Positions 16,620 through 24,656 of a stretch of DNA of 33,077 nucleotides are shown here, in pieces. Below the pieces are notes generated by a model. The model was not told the DNA's origin. It saw only the letters and a list, made by a program, of their open reading frames with translations, and made no database searches. Each line of letters opens with the position of its first letter. Position 1 is the stretch's first letter. The DNA comes from Myxococcota bacterium (GTDB lineage: Bacteria; Myxococcota_A; Polyangia; Polyangiales; Polyangiaceae): the NCBI GenBank assembly GCA_963169915.1, contig CAUJEM010000030.1, positions 1-33,077 of the forward strand, in the 5' to 3' direction. The translations under genes were made by a program, and so were the position numbers.

Positions 16620-19372
16620 GGGGCGGGCTCGGGCGGCGCCGCGCCGTCCAGGAAGCGCAGGCCGAGCGGTAGATCGTCGCCGAGCGCGGCCGAGCGCTCC
16701 TCCGCGTCGAGGACCACGACCTCCAGCACCTGCCGCACGAGCGGCGGCGGCGCGCCCACCCGCTCGAGCGCCTTCACCACCTCCCGGCGGACCGCGTCGC
16801 TCACGTCGAGCGCGCGGTCACCGGTGCGCTGGGCGAGGCGAGCGGCGGCGGCGGCGGCGGTGGGCACCTCCGACCAGCGCTCGCGCAGCAGCTCATCGAG
16901 CCAGCGCTCGACGACCTGCGGGGGCAGCACGGCCTCCGCGCCGGCGCTGACCGGCACCCGCGTGCCCAGCCGCGCGAGCGCCGACCACAGGCGTGGGTCG
17001 CGGCTCGTGTAGGTCTTCTCGAGGATCCAGCGCCCGAGGTCGATCCGCTGCCGCTGCCCGACGCGCTCGAGCCAGCTCATCGCTTGCAAGGCCTCGTCGA
17101 GGCCGAGCGGCTTGATGCCCTTGGGGAGGGCGCCACGCTCGCTCGCGGGCCTCAGGAACGGGTCGAAGCGCTGGCGCAGCGCCTGCTGGCTGGCCTCGGG
17201 GAGCCCCGGCGCGAGCCGCCGCACGGCGATCCAGAGCTGCTCCCAGCCGCGCGCCTCCGCGGGGAAGGCGAGCGGCTCGAGCAAGAGCGGCGCTGCGCCG
17301 CGCAACCGCCGCTCGTCGTCCGGGTGGCCCAGCCCCGGGCGCCCACAGTAGCCGAGCAGCAGCCAGAAGGCGCGCTCGTGGTCGGCGCTGCGACGGCGGC
17401 CGGGCGCGAGCGGCAGCAGGGCGTCGAACAAGGCGCGGCAGGTGCCGAGCCCCCACTGGGCGCGCTCACCCAGCAGCTTCTCGAGCTCACGCAGGAGGTC
17501 TTTCACCGCGCGGGGCGAGACGTCCCGGCGCCCCTTGCCGAAGACCGTGACGAGCGCCTGCCGCGCCTGCTCGAGCAGCGGCTCGGGCGCACGCAGCGCC
17601 GACGCCGGGCGCTGTCGCTGACCCTCCGCCGGGAGCACGAGCTGCGCCTCCAGGCTCGCCGCGTCCTCGCGCAGCGCGAAGCCGAGCCGATGCTGCCGCG
17701 CCTCCCCGCCACCGTCGTCCAGCTCCACGCAGCGCAGCTCCAGCATGCCGAGCGCGTCCAGCTCCGCGCTGAGGCGCACCCGAGCCTCCGTGAGCGCCGG
17801 CGACGCGGGGAGCTGGGCGACCAGCGGCGGCAGGAGCGTCCAGGCCGCGTCGCGCGCCCGCAGCAGGCCGGCCGCGTCGGCGCCGGCGTCGGCGGCGTAG
17901 AGCTGAAAGCGCGCCGGGCGCCCCAACGTCAGCGCGAAGACGTGCTCGCGCAGCGCGTGCGGCTGGCCCTCTCGCGCGCCGCGCGGCAGCAGGCACACGA
18001 CCTGGCGCTCATCGAGCGCCAGGTAGTACGCGAAGGCCGACCCGGAGGCGATCTTCGGCCCCTCGCCGCGCAGCGCGCGCGCGTAGGCGACCGCGCCGCG
18101 CGCCACCGACAGATCCGGCTCGGCCTGCTCGAGCCGCAGCACCGGACCGCCCCGCCCCCGCGCCACCACCTCGAGCAGACGCTCGGCGAAGGGCGCGGCA
18201 TGGAAGGTGCCCCCATTGAGCAGCACCGCCGAGGGCCAGGGCTCGGCGCCCAGGTGCCGCGAGAGGAAGTCGACGACGTGACGGGTGATGGCCGGCTCTC
18301 GCTCATAAGGGAGGCCGAGCCCCACGAGCCCGCTGCGCCGCGCCGAAGGGGGCGTGCCCCGGTCCACCAGTGGGAAATAGGCCCCCAGCAGCAGCTCCCG
18401 CACCTCGCGCTGCTCGAGGCGCGCCGAGCGGGTGCGGGCCACCAGGCGCGAGCCGGGCTCCGCCACCGTGACGCGCAGCTCGGCGGGCGGCGCTGGGCCG
18501 AGCAGCCGCTCCTTGGCCTCGCGGCAGGCGAGCGTCAGCGCGGCCAGGCGGGGCGCGTCGAGGGGCGCTCCGGCGGGCGTCAGGCGCCCCTCGGCGAGCT
18601 GCGTCAGCGCAAGATCGAGGTTGTCCCCGCCGAGCAGCAGGTGCCGCCCGACCGCGATCCGCTCGACCTCGGGCCGCACCGTCGTCCCGCGCAGCTCGAG
18701 CAGGGACAAATCGGTGGTGCCCCCACCCACGTCGCAGACGAGCACGCGCCGCGGCTCCTGCTGCTCGAAGAGCGCCGCCAGCGCCGCGGGCTCGGCCTGC
18801 GCGAGCCACGCGTGGAACGCCGCCTGCGGCTCCTCGAGCAGGCGCGGGACGAGCCCCTCGGCGCGCGCGGCACGGAGCGTCAGCTCCCGCGCCACGGGAT
18901 CGAACGAGGCCGGGACGGTGAGCACCAGCTCCTGGTCACGCAAGGGGTGCTGCTCGAAGCGCTCGTCCCAGCAGCGGCGGACGTGGTGGAGCAGCCGCGC
19001 GGCGGCGTCCACCGGCGACAGCCGAGGTCCCTCGCCCTCGACCCCCCAGGGCAGCAGCGGCGCCTCGCGATCGACGGCCGCGTGCGCCAGCCAGCTCTTC
19101 GAGGAGACGACGCCCCTGCCCGGGACCTCCCGCGCGCGCCGCTCGGCGTGACGCCCGACGACGAAGGGGGGCGCCGGGTAGGGATCGGCCGCCACCTCGC
19201 CCTCGACCGGCGCGTAGAGCGCCGAGGGCAGCAGCGGCGCCGCGGCGACCGCGCGCTCTGCCACGAGCTGCCGCAGCGGAAGCACCTCCGGCGCCACTGC
19301 GCCGGGCGCCCAGTAGGCGAGCGCGCAGTGGGTGGTGCCGAGATCCAGCCCGACGAGGTAGCGCTCCGTCAC
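16616..19372 (-). CDS. Hsp70-like ATPase with long C-terminal DUF3731-type region
   Basis: 918 residues from a GTG at 19372, three bases after the stop of the previous Hsp70 gene. The actin-like ATPase is complete: GLDLGTTHCAL (8-18), LTVPASFDPVARELT, LLEEPQAAFHAWL, VCDVGGGTTDLSLLEL and LLNGGTFHA. It lacks the ordinary substrate-binding sandwich and lid; a short beta region is followed by a region of roughly 300 residues (FGKGRRDVSPRAVKDLLRELEKLLG to RWILEKTYTSRDPRLW) that matches what I recall of the DUF3731 family attached to Hsp70-like proteins. Client range and partners are unknown. It is the last gene of the DUF2760-Hsp70-Hsp70 operon. It is not DnaK: the length, the divergent ATPase and the absence of dnaJ/grpE nearby argue for a specialised machine. 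Confidence 0.9.
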   Translation of the reverse strand: MTERYLVGLDLGTTHCALAYWAPGAVAPEVLPLRQLVAERAVAAAPLLPSALYAPVEGEVAADPYPAPPFVVGRHAERRAREVPGRGVVSSKSWLAHAAVDREAPLLPWGVEGEGPRLSPVDAAARLLHHVRRCWDERFEQHPLRDQELVLTVPASFDPVARELTLRAARAEGLVPRLLEEPQAAFHAWLAQAEPAALAALFEQQEPRRVLVCDVGGGTTDLSLLELRGTTVRPEVERIAVGRHLLLGGDNLDLALTQLAEGRLTPAGAPLDAPRLAALTLACREAKERLLGPAPPAELRVTVAEPGSRLVARTRSARLEQREVRELLLGAYFPLVDRGTPPSARRSGLVGLGLPYEREPAITRHVVDFLSRHLGAEPWPSAVLLNGGTFHAAPFAERLLEVVARGRGGPVLRLEQAEPDLSVARGAVAYARALRGEGPKIASGSAFAYYLALDERQVVCLLPRGAREGQPHALREHVFALTLGRPARFQLYAADAGADAAGLLRARDAAWTLLPPLVAQLPASPALTEARVRLSAELDALGMLELRCVELDDGGGEARQHRLGFALREDAASLEAQLVLPAEGQRQRPASALRAPEPLLEQARQALVTVFGKGRRDVSPRAVKDLLRELEKLLGERAQWGLGTCRALFDALLPLAPGRRRSADHERAFWLLLGYCGRPGLGHPDDERRLRGAAPLLLEPLAFPAEARGWEQLWIAVRRLAPGLPEASQQALRQRFDPFLRPASERGALPKGIKPLGLDEALQAMSWLERVGQRQRIDLGRWILEKTYTSRDPRLWSALARLGTRVPVSAGAEAVLPPQVVERWLDELLRERWSEVPTAAAAAARLAQRTGDRALDVSDAVRREVVKALERVGAPPPLVRQVLEVVVLDAEERSAALGDDLPLGLRFLDGAAPPEPAP

Positions 19373-19375
19373 GCC

Positions 19376-21154
19376 TCAGCTCCTGACCGAGAGCTCCACG
19401 CTGAAGCGCTCGTCGGCGCTGAGCGGCTCGAGCGGGACGGCCTCGAGCGCCAGCGTGCCGATCGCCGTCACGCTGGCGTGCAGCGTGACGGCGACCTCGT
19501 CCCCCGCCGAGCGCCCCAGCGCGGGCAGGCTGAGCTCTACCGGGGCCAGCTCCTCCAGCTCCTCGGGCGCCCAGCGGCGCAAGAGCGTGCCGGCCGCGTC
19601 CTGTCGGCGGACGCTGGAGCCGTAGAACCGAAAGCGCACGGGCTCCCCCACCACCACGGCGAGGCCGAGCGGCGGCAGCTCCACGCGGCGCCCCTCTTCC
19701 ATCCCGAAGGGCGCGACGCAGAGCGCGTGCACCGGCGGCTCGAGCCCCGGCACGGCGGGCGTGGGCTCCTCGATGCCCACGTAGTAGGCGCGCGCGCTGC
19801 CCCCGCGGATCCGAAAACCCTCGCCGTGGCGCAGGCGCCCGAAGACCGCCGCGCCGCGCGCCACGGCCAGATCCAGCTCCTCGCCCGGCAGCAGCCGCGC
19901 GGGAGGCGCGCCGGCGGCGGCGAGCCACTCATTGAGCGTCTGCAGCAGGCGCTCGCGTAGCCGCGGCGCCTTCATCACGCCGCCGTTCAACAGCACGCAG
20001 GTCGGCCAGAGCGGCGCTGCTGCGCCCGCGCGCTGGGCGTGGCGCCCCAAGAACTCCGCGAGGTGCCGCGTCACCGCTGGGTCCGCGGCGTACGACAGTC
20101 CGCGCTGGAGCAGCCCGCTGCGTGGGCGGCGCTGCGGTCGCGCGCTGGCCGGGACGCTGGGGAAGTAGCCCTCGAGCACCAGCTCCAGCACCTCGGACAG
20201 CGTCAGCGCGTCGCGGCGCGCGCCGCCGACGAGCTGCGCGCCGCGACCGGCGATCGCCACCGGGATCTGCGTCACGTCCTCCGCGCCGCTCAGCAGGCGC
20301 TCCTTGGCCGCGCGGCAGGCGTGCACGAGCGTGGCGCGCTCGCTCGGCTCGAGCGGCGCGCCGCGCTCCTCGAGGCGCGCCGCGACGCGGGCGGCCAGCG
20401 CCAGATCCATGTTGTCGCCACCGAGCAAGATGTGATCACCCACGGCGAGCCGCTCGAGCTGCAGGGCGCCGTCCAGCTCGGAGGCGGCGAGCAGCGAAAA
20501 ATCCGTGGTGCCGCCGCCGATGTCCACCACCAGCAGCACGTCCCCCGGCCGTAGGTCCTCCTGGGCGCGCGCGCCGCGCTGGTGGAGCCAGGCGTAGACG
20601 GCAGCCTGCGGCTCCTCGAGCAGGGTGATGTCCTCGAAGCCAGCGGCGTAGGCCGCCTCCACCGTCAGCTCCCGCGCGGCGGCGTCGAAGGACGCGGGCA
20701 CGGCGATGACGACCTCCTGCGCGCCGAGGCTCTCCCCCGGGTGCGCCGCGGACCAGGCCTCCGACAGGTGCTCGAGGTAGCGGAACGAGGCCTCCACCGG
20801 GGAGATGGGCTCGACCCCCTCGGCGGCCTCCAGCGGCAGCGTGGGTGCCCGCCGATCCAGCGTGACCGAGGACAGCCAGCTCTTGGCGCTCGCCAGCACG
20901 CGCCCGGGCGCGTGCGCCCCGCGGTCCCGCGCGTAGTGACCGACGGCGAACTCACGCGCCGAGTCCCAGGGGAGCGCGTAGGGTCCCTCTCCGGGCGGCG
21001 GGAAGTAGATGAACGAGGGCAGCAGCGGCAGGGCCGCCTGCGTGCGCGCCTCGACGAGCTGCGGGAGCGGCAGCACGCGGAGCTCGGCGCCGTTCGACTC
21101 CGCGAGGGCCGAGTGGGTGGTGCCGAGATCGATGCCCACCGTCCAACGGCTCAC
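19376..21154 (-). CDS. Hsp70-like ATPase, short form
   Basis: 592 residues from a GTG at 21154 that overlaps the preceding stop as GTGA. The ATPase motifs are kept: GIDLGTTHSALAES (7-20), IAVPASFDAAARELT, LLEEPQAAVYAWL, VVDIGGGTTDFSLLA and LLNGGVMKAP. A degenerate beta-sandwich follows (VRFRFYGSSVRRQDAAGTLL to the end), with no helical lid and no EEVD-like tail. It is clearly paralogous to the downstream 918-residue protein: many blocks such as LLGGDN-DLALA and RLRHGEGFRIRGGSARAYYVGI have counterparts. The two may form a heterodimer or act in sequence. Both are encoded after a DUF2760 protein, an association seen in many proteobacteria. Substrate and role are unknown. Confidence 0.92.
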   Translation of the reverse strand: MSRWTVGIDLGTTHSALAESNGAELRVLPLPQLVEARTQAALPLLPSFIYFPPPGEGPYALPWDSAREFAVGHYARDRGAHAPGRVLASAKSWLSSVTLDRRAPTLPLEAAEGVEPISPVEASFRYLEHLSEAWSAAHPGESLGAQEVVIAVPASFDAAARELTVEAAYAAGFEDITLLEEPQAAVYAWLHQRGARAQEDLRPGDVLLVVDIGGGTTDFSLLAASELDGALQLERLAVGDHILLGGDNMDLALAARVAARLEERGAPLEPSERATLVHACRAAKERLLSGAEDVTQIPVAIAGRGAQLVGGARRDALTLSEVLELVLEGYFPSVPASARPQRRPRSGLLQRGLSYAADPAVTRHLAEFLGRHAQRAGAAAPLWPTCVLLNGGVMKAPRLRERLLQTLNEWLAAAGAPPARLLPGEELDLAVARGAAVFGRLRHGEGFRIRGGSARAYYVGIEEPTPAVPGLEPPVHALCVAPFGMEEGRRVELPPLGLAVVVGEPVRFRFYGSSVRRQDAAGTLLRRWAPEELEELAPVELSLPALGRSAGDEVAVTLHASVTAIGTLALEAVPLEPLSADERFSVELSVRS

Positions 21155-21723
21155 AGCTCGACCTCCGCGGGAGCCACCACGAGCGCCGCAGCGGCGTCCT
21201 CACCCTCGGCGGGCAGCAGGGGCGTCAGGCTCCGAAAGCGCCAGCCGGCGTGCCGCAGGACACCGCTGTACGGCCCAGCGCCGTGCACCGCGCCCACCAG
21301 CTTGAGCTCCGGGCCCGCGCAGTCCACGCGCAGGGGTGCGCCCTCCGGCTCGGGGCGAACGGGCTCGAGGCGGCCGAGCTGCGCGAGCGCGCGCCGCCCT
21401 CCGGCGTGGACCACGCGCGCGGCCACCCCGACGTCCACGTCGTCGAAGGACGCGATGTCCTGCTGCAAGAAGTCCACGAGCCGCGCCTCGCGCTGCAGCA
21501 GCCCGAGCAGCTCGAGCGCGCCGCCGGTGGCCCAGCGCTCGCGCTCGCCCGCGGCGCCGGGCGGGCTGACGGGCGGCGGTGCGGGCGGGGCGGGTGGGGG
21601 CGCCGGAGGCAGCGCCGGGGGCGCGTCCAGCGCGAGCAGGCGCGCGGCGTGGTCCGGGTCGGTGAGGGTCCGCCACCAGCTCGACCAGGCGAGCCCGAGG
21701 CGCTGAAAGAACGAGAGCGGCAC
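21151..21723 (-). CDS. DUF2760 domain protein
   Basis: 190 residues. The GTG at 21723 gives VPLSFFQRLGLAWSSWWRTL, matching the typical family start; an ATG at 21810 would overlap the divergent gene's start codon. The family landmarks are seen: LTDPDHAARL, a Pro/Ala linker, LELLGLLQREARLVDFLQQDIASFDDVDVGVAARVVH, RRALAQLGRLEPVRPEPEGA, and the ending VLRHAGWRFRSLTP-LVVAPAEVEL. No enzyme motif is known for DUF2760. It precedes two Hsp70-like genes and overlaps the first by GTGA, so it is probably a dedicated partner, adaptor or client-recognition protein of these ATPases. The amphipathic start could attach it to the membrane. The family call rests on recall of the motif pattern. Confidence 0.82.
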   Translation of the reverse strand: MPLSFFQRLGLAWSSWWRTLTDPDHAARLLALDAPPALPPAPPPAPPAPPPVSPPGAAGERERWATGGALELLGLLQREARLVDFLQQDIASFDDVDVGVAARVVHAGGRRALAQLGRLEPVRPEPEGAPLRVDCAGPELKLVGAVHGAGPYSGVLRHAGWRFRSLTPLLPAEGEDAAAALVVAPAEVEL

Positions 21724-21808
21724 GGTCCGCGTGGCATGGCTGAGAACGCACCGGGACGCCAGCGTCTTGCGGTGAGCTCCGCGGCGCGGCTGCGCTAGGC
21801 TCGCGCCC

Positions 21809-22933
21809 ATGGCCTCTCTCGACCGGGTGACGGCGGCGCTCGAGGCGCTGGCCCCGCTACGCTTCGCGGAACCTTGGGACAACGTGGGCCTGCTCCTGGA
21901 GCCCGCCGAGCCTCGTGAGGTGACGCGCGCGCTGCTCTGCATCGACCTCACCGAGGACGTGCTCGACGAGGCGCTCGGCGCCGCCGCGGAGCTCGTCATC
22001 GCCTACCACCCGCCGTGGTTCGAGCCGCTGCGACGCCTCGGGCGGGGGGCGCCCCGGCAGCGGCTGCTGCTGCGCTGCCTGACGCGCGGCCTGGCGGTCT
22101 ACTCGCCCCACACCGCGCTCGACGCCGCGGCGGACGGCGTCAACGACTGGCTGGCGGCGCAGGTCGGCCCCGGTGCCACCGCGCCCCTCACCGTCCGCAG
22201 CGAGCTCGCGCCGGGCAGCGGCTGCAAGCTCGTGGTGTTCACGCCCGAGGCCGCGGCCGACCGGCTGCGCGAGGCGCTCGCCGCCGAAGGCGCGGGCGTC
22301 ATCGGCGCCTACACCCACTGCAGCTTCGCTACGCACGGCACCGGCACCTTCCTCGGCGGCGAGGGCTCGAGCCCGACACTCGGCGAGCGTGGGACGCTCG
22401 AGCGCGTGCCGGAGCTACGCCTGGAGCTGGTGGCGCCGCTGGCGGCGCTCCCCCGGCTGGCGGCCGCGCTGCGGCGCGTGCACCCCTACGAGGAGCCAGC
22501 CTGGGATCTCGTGCCGCTGCTGCCCGAGCCCCTCGCCGGGGTCGGCCCAGGGCGGCGCCTCGTGCTCGACACCCCAGCGCCGCTCGCCGAGCTGCTGCCC
22601 CGACTCAAGGCGGGGCTCGGGGTCGGGCACGTGCAGGTCGCGGCCACCCGCGCGCACGACCAGGGCGCGCCGCTGCGCACGGTCGCCGTCTGCGCGGGGG
22701 CCGGAGGCGCGCTGCTCGAGGGCGTCCACGACGCCGACCTGCTCGTCACCGGGGAGATGCGCCACCACGACGTGCTGGCGCACGTCGCGCGGGGCTCGAG
22801 CGTGGTGCTCGCCGGGCACTCGAACACCGAGCGCGGGTACCTACCCCGGCTCGCCGAGCGCCTGCGCAGCGCGCTGCCGGAGCTGAGCGTGCTGGTGTCC
22901 GCTCGCGACCGCGATCCGCTGTCCCTCCGCTGA
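21809..22933 (+). CDS. NIF3-like dinuclear metal-centre protein (eukaryotic-type)
   Basis: 374 residues, longer than short bacterial NIF3 proteins (about 250) because of a central PII/CutA-like insert (KLVVFTPEAAADRLREAL to RRVHPYEEPAWDLVPL). Motifs follow the eukaryotic NIF3L1 pattern: FAEPWDNVGLL, IAYHPPWF in place of the bacterial HHPLxF, VYSPHTALDA, GVNDWLA, then GEMRHHDVLAH and GHSNTERGYL. The family forms toroidal hexamers with a two-metal site. The His of HTALD, the Asp and the His/Glu of HSNTE should bind metal; the first His of the HHP pair is Tyr here, as in eukaryotic members. The biochemical role is unsettled; the old GTP cyclohydrolase name has little support. It is divergent from the DUF2760 gene. 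Confidence 0.92.
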   Translation: MASLDRVTAALEALAPLRFAEPWDNVGLLLEPAEPREVTRALLCIDLTEDVLDEALGAAAELVIAYHPPWFEPLRRLGRGAPRQRLLLRCLTRGLAVYSPHTALDAAADGVNDWLAAQVGPGATAPLTVRSELAPGSGCKLVVFTPEAAADRLREALAAEGAGVIGAYTHCSFATHGTGTFLGGEGSSPTLGERGTLERVPELRLELVAPLAALPRLAAALRRVHPYEEPAWDLVPLLPEPLAGVGPGRRLVLDTPAPLAELLPRLKAGLGVGHVQVAATRAHDQGAPLRTVAVCAGAGGALLEGVHDADLLVTGEMRHHDVLAHVARGSSVVLAGHSNTERGYLPRLAERLRSALPELSVLVSARDRDPLSLR

Positions 22934-22940
22934 GCGCGGC

Positions 22941-23837
22941 TCAGTCCCGCGCGCGCCCCAAGACCTTGGTCCCCGGCGGCACGCTCTGCGTGACCCACTC
23001 GTTGCCGCCGATGACCGAGCCGCGACCGATGACGGTCTCCCCACCCAAGATGGTGGCGCCGGCGTAGATGGTCACGTCGTCTTCGATGGTGGGGTGGCGC
23101 TGCACCACCACGCCGCCCGGCGCCGCGCGGCGCCGCGTGCTCAGCGCGCCGAGCGTCACGCCTTGGTAGATCTTCACGTTGTTGCCGATCACCGTGGTCT
23201 CCCCGATGACCACGCCCGTGCCGTGGTCGATGAAGAAGCGCTCGCCGATGGTGGCGCCGGCGTGGATGTCGATTCCGGTGCGGCCGTGGGCGTACTCGCA
23301 CAGGATGCGCGGGATCATCGGCACCCCAGCCACCCACAGCTCGTGCGCGATGCGGTGCGTGAGGATGGCCTCGATGGCCGGGTAGCTGAAGACCACCTCC
23401 TCGATGCTGCGCGCCGCCGGATCTCCCTCGTACGCGGCCAGCACGTCCCCGTTGAGCAGGCGCCGGATCTTCGGCATGGCCTGGAGCAGATCGAGCGTCA
23501 CCTCCTCACTCCAGCGCTCGGTGCGGCCCGGATCCCCGGGCGCGCGGCGCTCCTCGTAGCTGATGGCGCGCCGGATCTGCTCGCTGAGCAGCTCGTAGGC
23601 AGGGTAGAGGTGCTCGCTGATGCCGTGGCGCAGGTTGCCCCGCGTCAGCGGCCGGTGGCTGAAAAACCCCATGAACACCACCGGCTTGAGGTGGTTGAGC
23701 GCGTCGATGACGGCGCGCCGGTTCGGCAGCGCGGCGCTCTCCAGGTTGTTGATCTCCTCGGGGCCGTCGTAGCTGACGACCACCGCGTCGATGGCGCTCT
23801 CGAGGTCACGGAGGGAGGAGGGTGGTGGCTGGGTCAT
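22941..23837 (-). CDS. Serine O-acetyltransferase (EpsC/SrpH-type)
   Basis: 298 residues from the ATG at 23837; upstream codons have no family match. An N-terminal helical domain includes the SAT segment AILTHRIAHELWVAGVPMIPRIL and is followed by left-handed beta-helix hexapeptide repeats: GIDIHAGATIGERFFIDHGTGVVIGETTVIGNNVKIYQGVTLGAL, with the catalytic His205 of DHGTG and the Asp190/His192 pair of DIHAG. It acetylates serine with acetyl-CoA, the first step to cysteine. The length and N-domain are those of the EpsC-like clade rather than enteric CysE, and the tail after residue 285 is short, so CysE-type complex formation with cysteine synthase is uncertain. It converges on the NIF3 gene with a 7-bp gap. 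No cysteine synthase gene is adjacent. Confidence 0.92.
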   Translation of the reverse strand: MTQPPPSSLRDLESAIDAVVVSYDGPEEINNLESAALPNRRAVIDALNHLKPVVFMGFFSHRPLTRGNLRHGISEHLYPAYELLSEQIRRAISYEERRAPGDPGRTERWSEEVTLDLLQAMPKIRRLLNGDVLAAYEGDPAARSIEEVVFSYPAIEAILTHRIAHELWVAGVPMIPRILCEYAHGRTGIDIHAGATIGERFFIDHGTGVVIGETTVIGNNVKIYQGVTLGALSTRRRAAPGGVVVQRHPTIEDDVTIYAGATILGGETVIGRGSVIGGNEWVTQSVPPGTKVLGRARD

Positions 23838-23942
23838 GATGGCTCGCGGGGCGAGGGCGTCGCCCGCCGCAGGGCTTACCGCAGTTGCGCTCCGGCGGTC
23901 AGTCTTGCGCTGGCGCCGGAGCGTGCGCATGCTGGTCAGACG

Positions 23943-24650
23943 ATGAGCGTCGAGACCGAGAACGAGCCGAGCGCCGCGTCGAGCGAGGGCTCGGAGGCCG
24001 GCGGCCCCGCCCCAGAGGCTGCGCGTCACTCCCCAGCGGCTGCTTCGGACCCGCCCGGCGCCACGGCCTGGGCGCCGCCGGTGGAGGGGGCGGAGGCCGC
24101 CGGGAGCGGCCGGGCGCCCCACGCGCAGCCCAGCGCGGCGGACGACATCGGCGCCGGCCTCGGCCTGCTGCTTCGAGCTGCCAAGAAGGCGCTGGATCCT
24201 GCCCGGATCGAGCAGCTCGGGCGGCGCGCCGCTCAGCAGGTCGCGCCAGAGCGGGTGGATCGGCTCGGCAAGCGGGCCATCAGCGAGCTGACGGACCTCA
24301 GCCGCAAGGCGGCGGAGCAGCTCGACGCCAAGCGGCTGGAAGAGCTGAGCCGGCGCGCCGCGAAGAACCTCTCACCGGACAGGCTGGAGCAGGCGGTGGA
24401 GGACGCCGGGCGGGAGCTCTTGGGCGTGGTGGGCCGCGTCGCCGCCCGCGTGGACGATCTCGTCGCCCCGCGCGCCGCTCGGCGTAGCGCGCCGCCCCCC
24501 AGCGCCTCGGCGCCCAGCGGCGCGCCGCCCGGCGCCGAGGCCAGCGGCGCGCACGCGTGGGTGCCCCCCAGCGCGGCCGAGCCCGCCCCCTCGCCGTCGA
24601 GCGCTGAGCCCGAGGCCAGCGACCCGCGCGTGGAAGAGCCGGAGCGCTGA
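23943..24650 (+). CDS. Helical-repeat protein with disordered arms, function unknown
   Basis: 235 residues. The ends (1-68 and 178-235) are Pro/Ala/Ser/Glu-rich and probably disordered; each carries a short echo, ATAWAPP near residue 40 and AHAWVPP near the end. The middle is a row of similar amphipathic units: LDPARIEQLGRRAAQQ (84-99), VAPERVDRLGKRAIS (100-114), LDAKRLEELSRRAAKN (127-142) and LSPDRLEQAVEDAGREL (143-159). The heptad-like leucine, Arg and Glu spacing suggests a coiled coil or helical bundle, perhaps DNA-, membrane- or lipid-binding. No signal peptide is seen. It is divergent from the serine acetyltransferase gene and converges on the propeller lipoprotein gene. I know no family for it. 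Confidence 0.72.
   Translation: MSVETENEPSAASSEGSEAGGPAPEAARHSPAAASDPPGATAWAPPVEGAEAAGSGRAPHAQPSAADDIGAGLGLLLRAAKKALDPARIEQLGRRAAQQVAPERVDRLGKRAISELTDLSRKAAEQLDAKRLEELSRRAAKNLSPDRLEQAVEDAGRELLGVVGRVAARVDDLVAPRAARRSAPPPSASAPSGAPPGAEASGAHAWVPPSAAEPAPSPSSAEPEASDPRVEEPER
24192..24419 (+). repeat. Internal protein repeat, about 16 residues, four to five units
   Basis: Four clear and one weaker unit share the pattern [LV]-x-P/A-x-R-[ILV]-x-x-L-x-[RK]-[RK]-A within the helical-repeat protein. The DNA copies have diverged more than the amino-acid pattern, so this is an old duplication held by selection rather than a recent tandem repeat. Confidence 0.6.
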
Positions 24651-24656
24651 CGGCGC

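Noticed and set aside
17084..19960. Long plus-strand frame opposite the Hsp70-like genes
   Set aside because: Rich in Arg, Gln, Leu and His with no motif; the opposite strand has clear Hsp70 motifs.
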